Of a DNA stretch of 64,000 bases, positions 1-8,188 are shown piece by piece. The DNA is taken from assembly GCA_028693445.1 (NCBI GenBank), contig JAQUVI010000001.1, positions 1 to 64,000 on the forward strand. The letters are read 5' to 3'. The stretch's first letter is position 1. The number at the start of each line of letters is the position of its first letter. The translations under genes were made by a program, and so were the position numbers. The DNA comes from Candidatus Absconditabacteria bacterium (lineage in GTDB: Bacteria > Patescibacteriota > Gracilibacteria > Absconditabacterales > Absconditicoccaceae). The notes under the pieces are model-generated. The model saw only the letters and a program-made list of their open reading frames with translations. It had not been told where the DNA came from and did not search any database.

Positions 1-2865
1 ATGAAAAAATTGTTTTCAATTGTTGCTACACTTGCACTAGTTGCTGGAGTATTCGCTCCTTTAACAAATGCATCTGCAGCTTATTCTGACGAATTAAATG
101 GAGCGTATGATTATGCCTACGGAATGGGTATAACTACTATGTCTTCTATCGACAACGCTGATATGTATGGAAGCCTTACAAGAATTGCTCTTGCTAAAAT
201 GGTTTCTAATTACGTATTAGAATTATGATTACAAACTGCTGACACATCTGCTGAATGTTCTTTCGCTGATGTATCTGCTACTTTAGATGCTCAATATGGT
301 GATTGAGTGACAAATGCTTGTCAACTTGGTCTTATGGGAGTTGGAATCGAAAATTTCAGACCATATGACGCAGTTACTAGAGCTGAATTTGGTACTGTTC
401 TTTCTAGAGCTATCTGGGGAGATGCTAATAACGGATCTGATCCTTATTATGTAGATCACTTAAATGCTTTGAAAGATGAAGGTATTATGACAAACATCTC
501 TAACCCAAACATGAAAGAAGTTAGAGGTTATGTAATGCTTATGATGCAAAGAGCTGACGAAAGTGGTGTTGCATCTGGATTACCTGCTGTTTGTTCAACT
601 CCAGAAAACATCTTGGCTTGTTCATTAGGTTTGGATTCTTGTCCAGCTGAATGTCTAGAAGACGAAGAAGAAGAAGTTGTTCTTCCTGGATTTGCTACAG
701 TTGCTAGAGTTGGATCTACAGAAACAAAAGATACTCCTTACAATGCTCAAGGTGTAAAAGTTGGAACTATTAAATTGACTGCTGGTGACAATGATTCTAC
801 GGTTTCATCTGTAGTTATCGCTAGATCTGGTTTAGGTCAAGTTTCTAATGTTTCTAACGTTTGGTTAGCTAGAGGTGATATGATTACTGATCCAAGAACC
901 TTCAGTACATCTTCACAATCTGCTACTGTTAGATTTGCTCCTGCTTTGAATATTAAAGCTAGATCATCTATGGAATTTGATGTATATGTAAGCTTAGATG
1001 GAACTGCTCTTGATGCTCAAAACAATACTCATACATTTGCAGTTTCTGCTGTTAATGTTGTAGATGGAACATCTTCAGGAACTCCTATAACTTTGAATAC
1101 AGTTAGAACTACATCATTTACTGTTTCTACAGTAGGTGTTGCTGTTGATGCTGGTTCAGTTACAAATGGAAAAACAAATCAACTTTTTGCTACAGTAAAA
1201 CTTACTCCAGCAAAAGAAGGAACAATCAAAAGATTTGTGGTTTCAAAAGGAGCTGGTGAAGATTATACAAAAGTTATGGCTAATGCAAAAGCTTACTTCA
1301 ACAATGAAGAAGTTGGTACAGTTAGCGTAACTACTGACAAAATAATTGTAAACGGTCTTAATATAGCTAGATTAGCTGGAGAACTTGCTGCTATCGAAAT
1401 TAAAGCAGATGCAGTTTATGTTGGTACACCAGCTAGTACTACATTCAAAATCGAAAATTCTTCTGATTTATCAGTAGAAGAAAAATCTTCTGGATATTAC
1501 ATGCCTTCTTCAACTTTGTTGCCAACAGCATCAGCTTTGGTAAGCTTAGGAGGTATTAATATCACTACTACAAAGAAAACTACAGGAACTCAAACAGTTG
1601 CTCCTGGTTCTTCAAATGTAGAATTGTTCAAAATAGAAGTTAAATCAGATGCTGAATTTGACGTATCTGCTTATGACTTCCTTCTTACTCCTACTACTGC
1701 AATAGACCTTACTGATTTTGTTGATGAAAAGGTTACTATCTATGTAGATGGTGTTGATTATGAATGGAAGAGTACAGATGGATTAACTAAAGCTTACACT
1801 GCTAATGCAGACAGATTTACTGTTACTCCTTCAAAACCAGTTATTATTAGAATCGTTGGTAATGTAAAATCAAACGCTCTTGTAGTTCCAGCTTCTTATC
1901 TATTCACAATGAATATAACTGAAGTTAAAAACGTTTCAAATGGAAATACAATGGTTGCAACTAAAACACAAGTATGAGATACAACATCTTTGAAAAATGG
2001 AACACTTGTTGTTAAATCTGCTAGTGTAGCTGCTCCTTCAACTCGTACAGTTCATGCTAACGGTTCTGAATTGGAAATTGGTAGATTTGGACTTAAAGCT
2101 GAAGCAGAAAGAATAACTGTAAGAAAACTTACTGTTGCTAATGTTGGTACATTAGCTGATTTTAATACAGCTCTTTCATCTGTTAAATTGATAAATGTAG
2201 CTACAAATCAAGAAATTAGTTCTTCTGTAACTATCAATGCTACAGATATCGTATTTGATTCTATATCTATCCAATTAGAGAAAGATGTTGAAATGAATGT
2301 AAAAGTTGTTGCACAAACAAATGGATTTGATTCTGTTTTGCATTCAGAAACAATAATATTGAATACAACTGTTAATACAGCTGATAAACAATCAGGTGGT
2401 ACTGCTACTTTTGCTCCTGCAACAATAGCTGGAACAGCTACATATAATCTTGGAATACAAGCTCCAGAAGTTACTCTTACTAAAAAAGATGCTAACACAT
2501 TTGTAGTGGTTGTGAAAAATGTAGATAGCGAATCTGATCTTAGCTTAGAATCTATTACAGCTAGAATTAGACCAGTTGCTACTGAAAGTTATGGTGCTTC
2601 TTATTTCTTAAGAGATAATGGATCTGCTATTACTGATAGTACTTCTCTTGGTGCTAACATCAGTATTGATGTTGGAACTGTTCCAGGTGCTGCTACTATA
2701 TTATCATTGGCAACTCCTCAAGTTATTTCTAAAAATGGTTCTACATACACTTACGAAGTTTATATAGACTCTGATTATGTAAATCCAGTTAATCTTCTTG
2801 GTGAAGTAACTGCTGTTACATACAATCTTGGAGTAACTGAAGCTTATCAATTATCTGCTCAATAA
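1..2865 (+). CDS. S-layer-like secreted surface protein
   Basis: Read with UGA = Gly this is one 954-residue protein ending at TAA. Residues 1-27 form a Sec signal peptide (MKK, hydrophobic core, then NASAA). Residues about 28-190 resemble an SLH-type anchor, with two SLH-like repeats containing LTRIALAKMVSNYV and VTRAEFGTVLSRAI. A Cys-rich, acidic linker near residues 195-225 (SCPAEC, then DEEEE) leads into a long Thr/Ser/Val-rich beta domain with no Cys. Only three UGA codons occur, at 226, 304 and 1975; all other glycines use GGN, mainly GGA and GGT, as expected of an abundant protein under codon selection. The family assignment is inferred from architecture. The ATG is the first base of the window, so nothing upstream can be checked. 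Confidence 0.8.
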
Positions 2866-2884
2866 TATCTAATTATTGACACAT

Positions 2885-2970
2885 ATAACCTCGCTTCGGC
2901 GTGGTGCAAAGAACCCTTGGACTTTTATCCGGCAGAATTGCGGGACCGGTCTGAGGGTTTTTTGTGTTGT
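2885..2970 (+). repeat. Island repeat R1: hairpin plus terminator
   Basis: First copy of the module-end repeat. It starts ATAACCTCGC-TTCG-GCGTGG, a UUCG-capped hairpin, and ends in a stem of AACCCTTGGAC with GTCTGAGGGTT followed by T6, an intrinsic terminator. The arm between these contains an internal CCGG/CCGG pairing. It ends the S-layer transcript. Related copies start at 3895, 5881, 6886, 7921, 9191, 10038 and 10820, and again in the second direct-repeat copy. Confidence 0.8.
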
Positions 2971-3017
2971 TGATTTTTTTGTCCTAACTTTGTCAGTATT
3001 TTTCTAGAAATAGATCT

Positions 3018-3037
3018 GTAAAGTTCACTCGCTTTAC
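3018..3037 (+). promoter_or_regulatory. 5' leader hairpin of the KilA-N gene
   Basis: GTAAAG, an 8-base loop and CTTTAC form a perfect 6-bp stem about 17 bases before the start codon. The same leader precedes the second KilA-N gene (6015-6034), pemK-2 (10256-10275) and their copies at 12860 and 17101. A conserved TTTGTCCTA...TTTGTCAG block lies just upstream. A role in expression is inferred from conservation before unrelated genes. Confidence 0.45.
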
Positions 3038-3054
3038 TTCGTAAACTAGGAAAG

Positions 3055-3882
3055 ATGAAAAAGACAACGGCAATCAATGTCCAATGAGTAGCTATTGGTA
3101 TAGTAGAAACCAACCAAGAAAGTTATATTAGTTTGACTGATATAGCTAGGTATAAGAATCCCAAAAGTGATTTGGTTATTCAAAATCGAATGAGAAATAG
3201 AAACACTATTGAATTTTTATGATTACGAGAATCTATAAATAATAAAAACTTTAAACCCCTCGAATTCGAGGGGTTTAGAAAAGAGGCTGGATTAAATTAT
3301 TTTCTTATGAGTCCAACCAAACGAATAAAAGTAACCAATGCTATATGAATAATAACCAAATCTTGAAAACATTTATGATGAACGTATGCACACAAAGATA
3401 TAGCTTTGGAATTTGCTAATCGAATTTCAGTTGAGTTTAGACTTTATTTCATCAAAGAATTTCAAAGACTCAAAGAACAAGAAGTTAAATCATTAGACCG
3501 AGATGTAAAAAGATTTCTGACTAAAATGAACTATAAAATTCATACTGATGCCATCAAAGATAATCTGATCCCCAAAGAACTTTCTCAAGACGAGATAAAT
3601 TATATTTATGCTGATGAGGCAGACGTTCTAAATAAGGCATTATTTGGACAAACAGCAAAACAACGAAAAGATCAGAACTTGGATAAAAGAGGAAATATGA
3701 GAGACTATGCAAACATAGAACAATTAATTATTTTAGCGAACCTAGAAAGTATAAATGCAGAATTTATCAAAATGTGACTAAATCAATCCAAACGTATTCA
3801 AATATTAAACCAAACAGCAATTAGCCAAATGAAATCATTAATTCAAAATCAGAGTAGTATTGTTTGATTAGAGAGTAAATAA
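3055..3882 (+). CDS. KilA-N domain protein 1
   Basis: 275 residues with UGA = Gly. The N-terminal half has the KilA-N core: YISLTDIA near residue 25, MRNRNTIEFLGL near 45, and GGTYAHKDIALEFAN followed by FRLYFIKEFQRLKEQE. KilA-N is a DNA-binding domain common in phage and large DNA virus regulators. The C-terminal half is helical and nearly identical to that of the paralogue at 6052. The gene sits between repeats R1 and R2 in an array of toxin-antitoxin and phage-regulator genes. A small inverted repeat inside the gene (CCCCTCGAATTCGAGGGG, 3256-3273) is coding. DNA binding is family knowledge; the target is unknown. Confidence 0.85.
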
Positions 3883-3894
3883 TTATTGACACAT

Positions 3895-3980
3895 ATAACC
3901 TCGCTTCGGCGTGGTACAAAGAACCCTTGGACTTTTATCCGGCAGAATTGCGGGACCGGTCTGAGGGTTTTTTGTGTTGT
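3895..3980 (+). repeat. Island repeat R2: hairpin plus terminator
   Basis: Same 86-bp element as R1, differing at one visible base (GTGGTAC for GTGGTGC). It lies 12 bases after the KilA-N stop codon and provides that gene's intrinsic terminator. Confidence 0.8.
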
Positions 3981-4160
3981 TGGGATTTTTTGTGGTTGTT
4001 GGCGTGGTTGCGGGGTTGTGTGGGTGTTGGGTGTAATATGGTGGGGTGTGGGGTGTACTCTAAGTCATTGCGAGAAGCCAAAGCGACGTGGCAATCTATG
4101 CGACTATTTTTTTGTCCTAAAGGCACTTGCCCCGCAGAATTGCCTGGTCAGTCCCGCTAA
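3981..4160 (+). repeat. G/T-rich spacer and GTCATTGCGAG palindromic repeat
   Basis: 3981-4060 is almost pure G and T on this strand and very unlike the AT-rich genes. At 4064-4098 lies an interspersed element beginning GTCATTGCGAG and ending GTGGCAATC, so ATTGC and GCAAT form terminal inverted repeats. Relatives are at 10175, 10910, 17020 and 17755. A CCCGCT/AGCGGG hairpin follows near 4153. No gene is supported here. Confidence 0.6.
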
Positions 4161-4212
4161 AGCGGGATAATTTACAACAGATCCAAAAATTATTTTTTTC
4201 TTTTTTTGTTGC

Positions 4213-4240
4213 TTGAAAAACTTATACAAATCTTTATAAT
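4213..4240 (+). promoter_or_regulatory. Promoter of hicBA-1
   Basis: TTGAAA, 16 bases, TATAAT, ending 30 bases before the hicB start codon. The 16-base spacing matches other native promoters here. The second copy is at 11058-11085. Confidence 0.65.
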
Positions 4241-4270
4241 GTACTTGGTTTTATATTTAACCAATAAAAA

Positions 4271-4519
4271 ATGTTTACAGATTATATTCATTATCTTCTA
4301 GCAAAAGCAGCTTATGAAAAAGATGAAAACTGATATATTGTTGCAAGTGTACCTTGATATCAAGGGTTTTTTTCACAATGACAAAATATAGAAGAAGCAA
4401 GAGAAAATCTTGTAGATGCTATTGAATGAGTTGTTTTTCATAAAATACAACATAACGATAAAAAAATAATTAAAGAAATAAAAACATTTATTTCCAAGCA
4501 AAATTTGCAATATGCCTAG
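4271..4519 (+). CDS. hicB: HicB-family antitoxin 1
   Basis: 82 residues. The HicB core is visible: GYIVASVPGYQGFFSQG, then NIEEARENLVDAIEG, the partial RNase-H-like fold of HicB antitoxins. These bind HicA and block its mRNA cleavage, and often repress their own operon. No C-terminal DNA-binding domain is evident in the short tail. hicA starts 8 bases inside this gene, so the two are translationally coupled. The order is antitoxin first. A TTGAAA-N16-TATAAT promoter lies just upstream. Confidence 0.85.
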
Positions 4520-4730
4520 ATTGGTTCCATTAAAACCAGAAGAAATTATCAAAAAATTAAGAAAATTATGATACGAATGACCTGAATCATGAGGTAGACA
4601 TTTACATATGATCAAATGACCAAATATAATACCAATTCCAAAACATTGATGAAGTGAAATATGAGTTGGTTTAATATCAAAGATCATTAAAGAAGTATGA
4701 ATTTCTAGAAACGAATGGATAGAATTATAA
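4512..4730 (+). CDS. hicA: HicA-family mRNA interferase toxin 1
   Basis: 72 residues with six UGA glycines. The family pattern is clear: LVPLKPEEIIKKLRKLGYE, then GGRHLHMIKG with the His of the HicA active-site loop, and IPIPKHGGSEIGVGLISKII. HicA is a small double-stranded-RNA-binding-fold ribonuclease that cleaves mRNA when free of HicB. It overlaps hicB by 8 bases and is followed by a strong terminator at 4794-4820. Confidence 0.88.
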
Positions 4731-4793
4731 TTAATCTCTTGTAGATCTAATTATTGACACATACGACTTTGTCTTCGGGCATCGTTCAGAAAG

Positions 4794-4820
4794 ACCCTTG
4801 GCTTCGGCTGAGGGTTTTTT
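4794..4820 (+). terminator. Terminator of hicBA-1
   Basis: ACCCTTGGC-TTCG-GCTGAGGGT followed by T6, a UUCG-capped hairpin. It is a short form of the island repeat without the 5' hairpin. The second copy is at 11639-11665. Confidence 0.85.
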
Positions 4821-4838
4821 GTGTTGTCAAAAAAAGAT

Positions 4839-4866
4839 TTGATTTTTGTATTTTTTCTTGTATAAT
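4839..4866 (+). promoter_or_regulatory. Promoter of dinD
   Basis: TTGATT, 16 bases, TATAAT, ending 30 bases before the start codon. The second copy is at 11684-11711. No LexA-type operator is recognisable. Confidence 0.65.
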
Positions 4867-4896
4867 TGTGGAAATTTATATTGTAATTAATAAGTA

Positions 4897-5727
4897 ATGG
4901 ATGAACTTAATACAGGTTTATTAATTAGTAAATTTGATAATATCAAAAATATAGATAGTTCTGTAGAATGGCGAAGAGCAAGAGATCTTCAAAAATTGCT
5001 TTGATATACAGAACGAAGAAATTTTTTCTTGGTAATAGAAAAAGCTAAAGAATCGTGTAAAACGTCTTGATCGGTTATAAAAGATCACTTTGTTGATGTC
5101 AACAAACCGATAATTGGTGGTAAGTGATCGATCCAACTTGTAGAAGATTTTATGCTTTCTCGTTTTGCTTGTTATCTTATTGCTCAAAATTGAGATCCAA
5201 GAAAACAAGAGATAGCTTTTGCTCAAGCTTATTTTGCTACACAAACAAGAAAACAAGAGATTTTAGAAAAATATATGGTAGAACATCAAAGACTTTTGAG
5301 TAGACAGAAATTAAAAAACACAGAAGCGGAATTTCAAAAGTTGGCATACGAAAGATGAGTTAATTGAGACTGAATAAGTAGAATAAGAAGTAAATGAGAT
5401 ACTGTTTTGTTTGGAGGTAAAACAACTCAAGATATGAAAAAATCTTATTGAATAAAAAGCTGACCCTTAGCTGATTATCTTCCAGAAGTTACTATCAAAG
5501 CAAAGGATTTGGCAACAGAAGTAACTAATTATAATATGAAAAACAAGAATCTTAAATGAGAGGATACTATAACACACGAACATATAAAAAATAATCAATG
5601 AGTTAGAGAGTACTTGATTCAAAGTTGAATAAAACCCGAAGAATTACCACCATCAGAAGATATTAAGAAGATTGAAAGAAGACACAAAAAAGACGAAAAA
5701 ATAATTTCCAAAAGATGATTAAATTAA
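4897..5727 (+). CDS. dinD: DinD-like DNA-damage-inducible protein
   Basis: 276 residues. The N-terminal half matches the DinD family: SSVEWRRARDLQKLLGYTER, NFFLVIEKAKESCKTSG, DHFVDVNKPI, FMLSRFACYLIAQNGDP and QAYFATQTRKQEI in the usual order. DinD inhibits RecA filaments in Escherichia coli and shares a BRO-like domain with phage antirepressors. The C-terminal half is also family-like (GDTVLFGG, then DYLPEVTIKAKDLATE). The ATG at 4897 follows a clear promoter. Unlike the toxins, it has no opposing RNA gene downstream. RecA inhibition is known only from the family. Confidence 0.85.
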
Positions 5728-5738
5728 TCTCTCTTGGA

Positions 5739-5882
5739 GATCTAATTGTTAGACATATATAACTAAACCAACCAAAGAATCTGTAAAGAAATTGCTTTGG
5801 ATTTGTTAAGAATACCGCTGATTTGAGAAATTGTAAGTCATTGGAATTGAAATGAATTACAACTTTCGAAAACAAGCGGTAT
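5739..5882 (+). repeat. Two-hairpin 3' module after dinD
   Basis: Contains CCAAAG...CTTTGG and then a long imperfect hairpin bounded by ATACCGCT and AGCGGTAT (5812-5882), with an inner arm pairing AAATTGTAAGTCATT with AATGAATTACAACTTT. The same module follows the Bro-N gene (9048-9192) with few changes, and both recur in the second direct-repeat copy. It joins directly to island repeat R4. It may be an RNA structure or a small non-autonomous element. Confidence 0.55.
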
Positions 5883-5967
5883 AACCTCGCCTCGGCGTGG
5901 TACAAAGAACCCTTGGACTTTTATCCGGCAGAATTGCGGGATCGGTCTGAGGGTTTTTTGTGTTGTT
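5881..5967 (+). repeat. Island repeat R4: hairpin plus terminator
   Basis: Full-length module-end repeat with CTCG in place of TTCG at the first hairpin tip and GGGATCGG for GGGACCGG in the arm. It ends with the AGGGTTTTTTG terminator. The second copy is at 12726-12812. Confidence 0.8.
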
Positions 5968-6051
5968 GTTTTCTTTTGTCCTACTTTTGTCAGTTTTTTT
6001 CTTTTTTTGTATCTGTAAAGTTCACTCGCTTTACTTCGTAATATAGGAAAA

Positions 6052-6873
6052 ATGAAAAAAACGACAGCGATCAATGTCCAATGAGTAGCTATTGGCATAG
6101 TAGAAACCAACCAAGAAAGCTATATTAGTTTGACTGATATGGTAAAAAATTTTTGAGACGATGCTATGATCTATAGTTGGATGAGAAACAGATCTACTTT
6201 ACAATTTATTTGATTATGGGAACAGTTACACAATCCAAATTTTAAAGGTAACGAATTCGAGACCTTTAAAAAAGAAGCATGATTGAACACATTCAATTTA
6301 ACACCAAGAAAATGGATAGAAGCGACTAATGCTATATGAATAATTTCAAAGGCGTGAAGATATTGAGGATGAACTTATGCACACAAGGATATTGCATTTG
6401 AGTTTGCCTCTTGGTTAAGTCCTGAATTTAAACTTTATCTTATCAAAGAATTCCAAAGACTCAAAGAACAAGAAGTCAAAGCATTAGATCGAGATGTAAA
6501 AAGATTTCTGACTAAAATGAACTATAGAATCCATACAGACGCTATTCAAGATTATCTTGTGCCCAAAGAACTTTCTAAAGACGAAATAAACCATATTTAC
6601 GCCGATGAGGCAGATGTGCTAAACAAATCATTATTTGGACAAACAGCAAAACAGCGAAAAGATAAGAATTTAACAAAAAAATGAAATATGAGGGATTTCG
6701 CGACAATAGAACAACTAATAATCTTAGCAAACCTAGAAAGTATCAATGCAGAGTTTATCAAAATGTGAATAAACCAATCCAAACGTCTTCAGATATTAAA
6801 CCAAACAGCAATTAGCCAAATGAAATCATTGATCCAAAATCAGAATAGAATTGTTTGATTAGAGAATAAATAA
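6052..6873 (+). CDS. KilA-N domain protein 2
   Basis: 273 residues, paralogue of the gene at 3055. The first 25 residues and the last 150 are almost identical to that protein, while the DNA-binding core (residues about 30-110) differs strongly, with MIYSWMRNRSTLQFIGL and WIEATNAIGIISKAGRYGGG. GGTYAHKDIAFEFASWLSPE is the KilA-N signature. Divergence confined to the recognition domain suggests different DNA targets with a shared partner or oligomer surface (inference). It has the same leader hairpin as its paralogue. Confidence 0.85.
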
Positions 6874-6885
6874 TTATTGACATAT

Positions 6886-6972
6886 ATAACCTCGCTTCTG
6901 CGTGGTGCAAAGAACCCTTGGACTTTTATCCGGCAGAATTGCGGGACCGGTCTGAGGGTTATTTGTGTTGTT
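6886..6972 (+). repeat. Island repeat R5: hairpin plus weakened terminator
   Basis: Module-end repeat with the T tract interrupted (GGGTTATTTG), so termination here is probably weaker. The second copy is at 13731-13817. Confidence 0.75.
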
Positions 6973-7009
6973 GGGATTTTTTGTGGTTTTTTGTTGTTGG
7001 CGTTGTTGC

Positions 7010-7054
7010 GGGGTGGGTGTTGGGTGTAGGGTTGGGTGTGCGTGTAGGGTTGGG
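7010..7054 (+). other. G-quadruplex-capable G-run cluster
   Basis: Consecutive runs GGGG-T-GGG-TGTT-GGG-TGTA-GGG-TT-GGG, followed by two more GGG runs. This meets the usual G3-loop pattern several times over on the + strand. It sits in a G/T-rich spacer and recurs at 13855-13899. Folding has not been shown. Confidence 0.6.
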
Positions 7055-7096
7055 TGTGCATGTGTGGTATTTGGTGCGTGTGCGTGTATGGTATGT

Positions 7097-7120
7097 AGAG
7101 ACGCGATTAATCGCGTCTCT
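7097..7120 (+). repeat. 24-bp perfect palindrome
   Basis: AGAGACGCGATT followed by its exact reverse complement. Related or identical palindromes lie at 9377-9400 (GGCGCG variant), 13942-13965, 16222-16245 and, in frame within a gene, at 28774-28797. It is an interspersed palindromic repeat. Confidence 0.8.
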
Positions 7121-7220
7121 AACCGTAACCGTAACCGTAACCGTAACCGTAACCGTAACCGTAACCGTAACCGTAACCGTAACCGTAACCGTAACCGTAA
7201 CCGTAACCGTAACCGTAACC
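7121..7220 (+). repeat. (AACCGT)n tandem array
   Basis: Nearly 17 exact 6-bp units directly after the palindrome. Every reading frame through it is open, which creates spurious open frames with periodic peptides such as TVTV or RNRN. An array of the same length is at 13966-14065. Confidence 0.95.
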
Positions 7221-7329
7221 ACGCCAAAACATTATTATCAACCAACAAAAATCTTTGTCCTACTTTTGTCAGTTTTTTTCTTTGTAAAATTGTATATAGT
7301 CCGCATATTTAATTTTTAACTTATAAAAA

Positions 7330-7824
7330 ATGTGCGATATTGTAATACAATCCTTAAAAGAAACCATACAATCCTTGGACGAAAACCAAAAATTAGAATG
7401 AGAAAGCTTTGTTTATCGATCAAAGAAAAAAATTAAAATACATTTCAAAAAGATAGAAGGTATTTTTGTACCACATAAATGAGAAATATACTATGTTCAG
7501 TTATGAAAAAATATTTCTACAGAATTAAATAAGAAAAGACCATGTATTGTTTGGAGTGAAAAAAAATATAATGCATGATGAAATCTTCTTATATTACCAC
7601 TGAAAACTTATCGTAATAAATTTCAAGAATGATACAATGTTGTTATAGACTCTACCAAAAACAACTGATTAACAAGAAAATCAATAATTACAATAACAGA
7701 TATAAAATCAGTTTCAAAAAATAGATTTTGAGGTAAAATATGAAACATTGAAGAAAAATATATGCAAATTATAGATCAGAAATTACAAGTTATTTTATGA
7801 TTAAAAAAACCCCTAAGCTACTAG
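7330..7824 (+). CDS. PemK/MazF-like toxin 1
   Basis: 164 residues with UGA = Gly. After a 55-residue N-terminal extension comes the PemK/MazF core: GEIYYVQLGKN, KKRPCIVWSEKKYNAGGN, LLILPLKTY, then SIITITDIKSVSKNRFGGKIG. These match the beta-barrel ribonuclease fold (G-IYYVDLG, RP-LV, PLT, QI--ISK-RL-KIG). No antitoxin gene is adjacent. Instead an apparent small RNA gene converges on the 3' end and its terminator overlaps the last 22 bases. The short N-terminal extension is shared in kind with the other two toxins. mRNA cleavage is inferred from the family. Confidence 0.82.
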
Positions 7825-7880
7825 AACTTAGAGGTAGATTCGCCCAATGTCTTGGGAACTAAGGATACTTCCTTAGAGAT
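7803..7880 (-). ncRNA. Predicted convergent small RNA 1
   Basis: On the minus strand a promoter at 7887-7914 is followed by about 78 bases that fold into three hairpins: CTAAGGA-AGTA-TCCTTAG, CCCAA-GACA-TTGGG, and a terminator CTAAG-loop-CTTAG followed by T7. The terminator lies inside the 3' end of the toxin gene, so the RNA is antisense to the last 22 bases of the toxin mRNA. No open frame of use is present. It is a candidate RNA antitoxin or regulator; transcription is inferred. Confidence 0.6.
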
Positions 7881-7886
7881 GATGCA

Positions 7887-7914
7887 ATTATAACAAAAAC
7901 ATTCCAAATTGCAA
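7887..7914 (-). promoter_or_regulatory. Promoter of small RNA 1
   Basis: Minus-strand TTGCAA, 16 bases, TATAAT, inside a stretch conserved at all three RNA types (TTTTGATTTGCAA upstream). Start expected near 7880. The second copy is at 14732-14759. Confidence 0.65.
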
Positions 7915-7920
7915 ATCAAA

Positions 7921-8004
7921 ATAACCTCACTTTTGCGTGGTGCGAAGTCCTCCGCGAAGTCGGGGGCAAAGAACCCTTAGACTTCAGTCTGAGGGTTTTT
8001 TGTG
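7921..8004 (+). repeat. Island repeat R6, variant with extra hairpin
   Basis: Starts ATAACCTCAC, carries an inserted CCTCCGCGAAGTCGGGGG hairpin, and ends with the compact terminator AACCCTTAGAC-TTCA-GTCTGAGGGTT plus T6. The second copy is at 14766-14849. Between here and 8130 an ACCGAT...ATCGGT hairpin lies near 8077-8108. Confidence 0.75.
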
Positions 8005-8130
8005 AAAATAAGCAAAGAATCTGTTGCTTAGTTGCTTGTACCCTTTAGGGTGCTTTGCTATATTTGAACAATACCGATGTGTTGAGTCGCCATCAAGAAA
8101 CCAATCGGTGTTGTGTTGTCAAAAAAAGAT

Positions 8131-8159
8131 TTGATTTTTATTTGTAAATTGTTTATAAT
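8131..8159 (+). promoter_or_regulatory. Promoter of the Bro-N gene
   Basis: TTGATT, 17 bases, TATAAT, ending 29 bases before the start codon. The sequence before it (GTTGTCAAAAAAAGATTTGATTT) equals that before dinD. The second copy is at 14976-15004. Confidence 0.65.
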
Positions 8160-8188
8160 TGACGTGTTTAGCTTGTAATCATATAAAA

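Noticed and set aside
2208-2498. Minus-strand frame within the S-layer gene
   Set aside because: Shadow of the real gene; composition and sequence show no family signal.
2925-3113. Minus-strand frames over the island repeats (MVSTIPIATHWTL type)
   Set aside because: They recur at each KilA-N start because the repeat and gene start are conserved, not because they code.
4373-5256. Minus-strand frames across hicBA and dinD
   Set aside because: UGA glycines leave the opposite strand open; the forward genes have clear family motifs.
7121-7220. CRISPR-like array
   Set aside because: Pure 6-bp tandem units with no spacers and no cas genes nearby.
6874-7319. Open frames with RLRL, TVTV and RNRN peptides on both strands
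   Set aside because: They are products of the 6-bp array being open in all frames; no start signal or family match.
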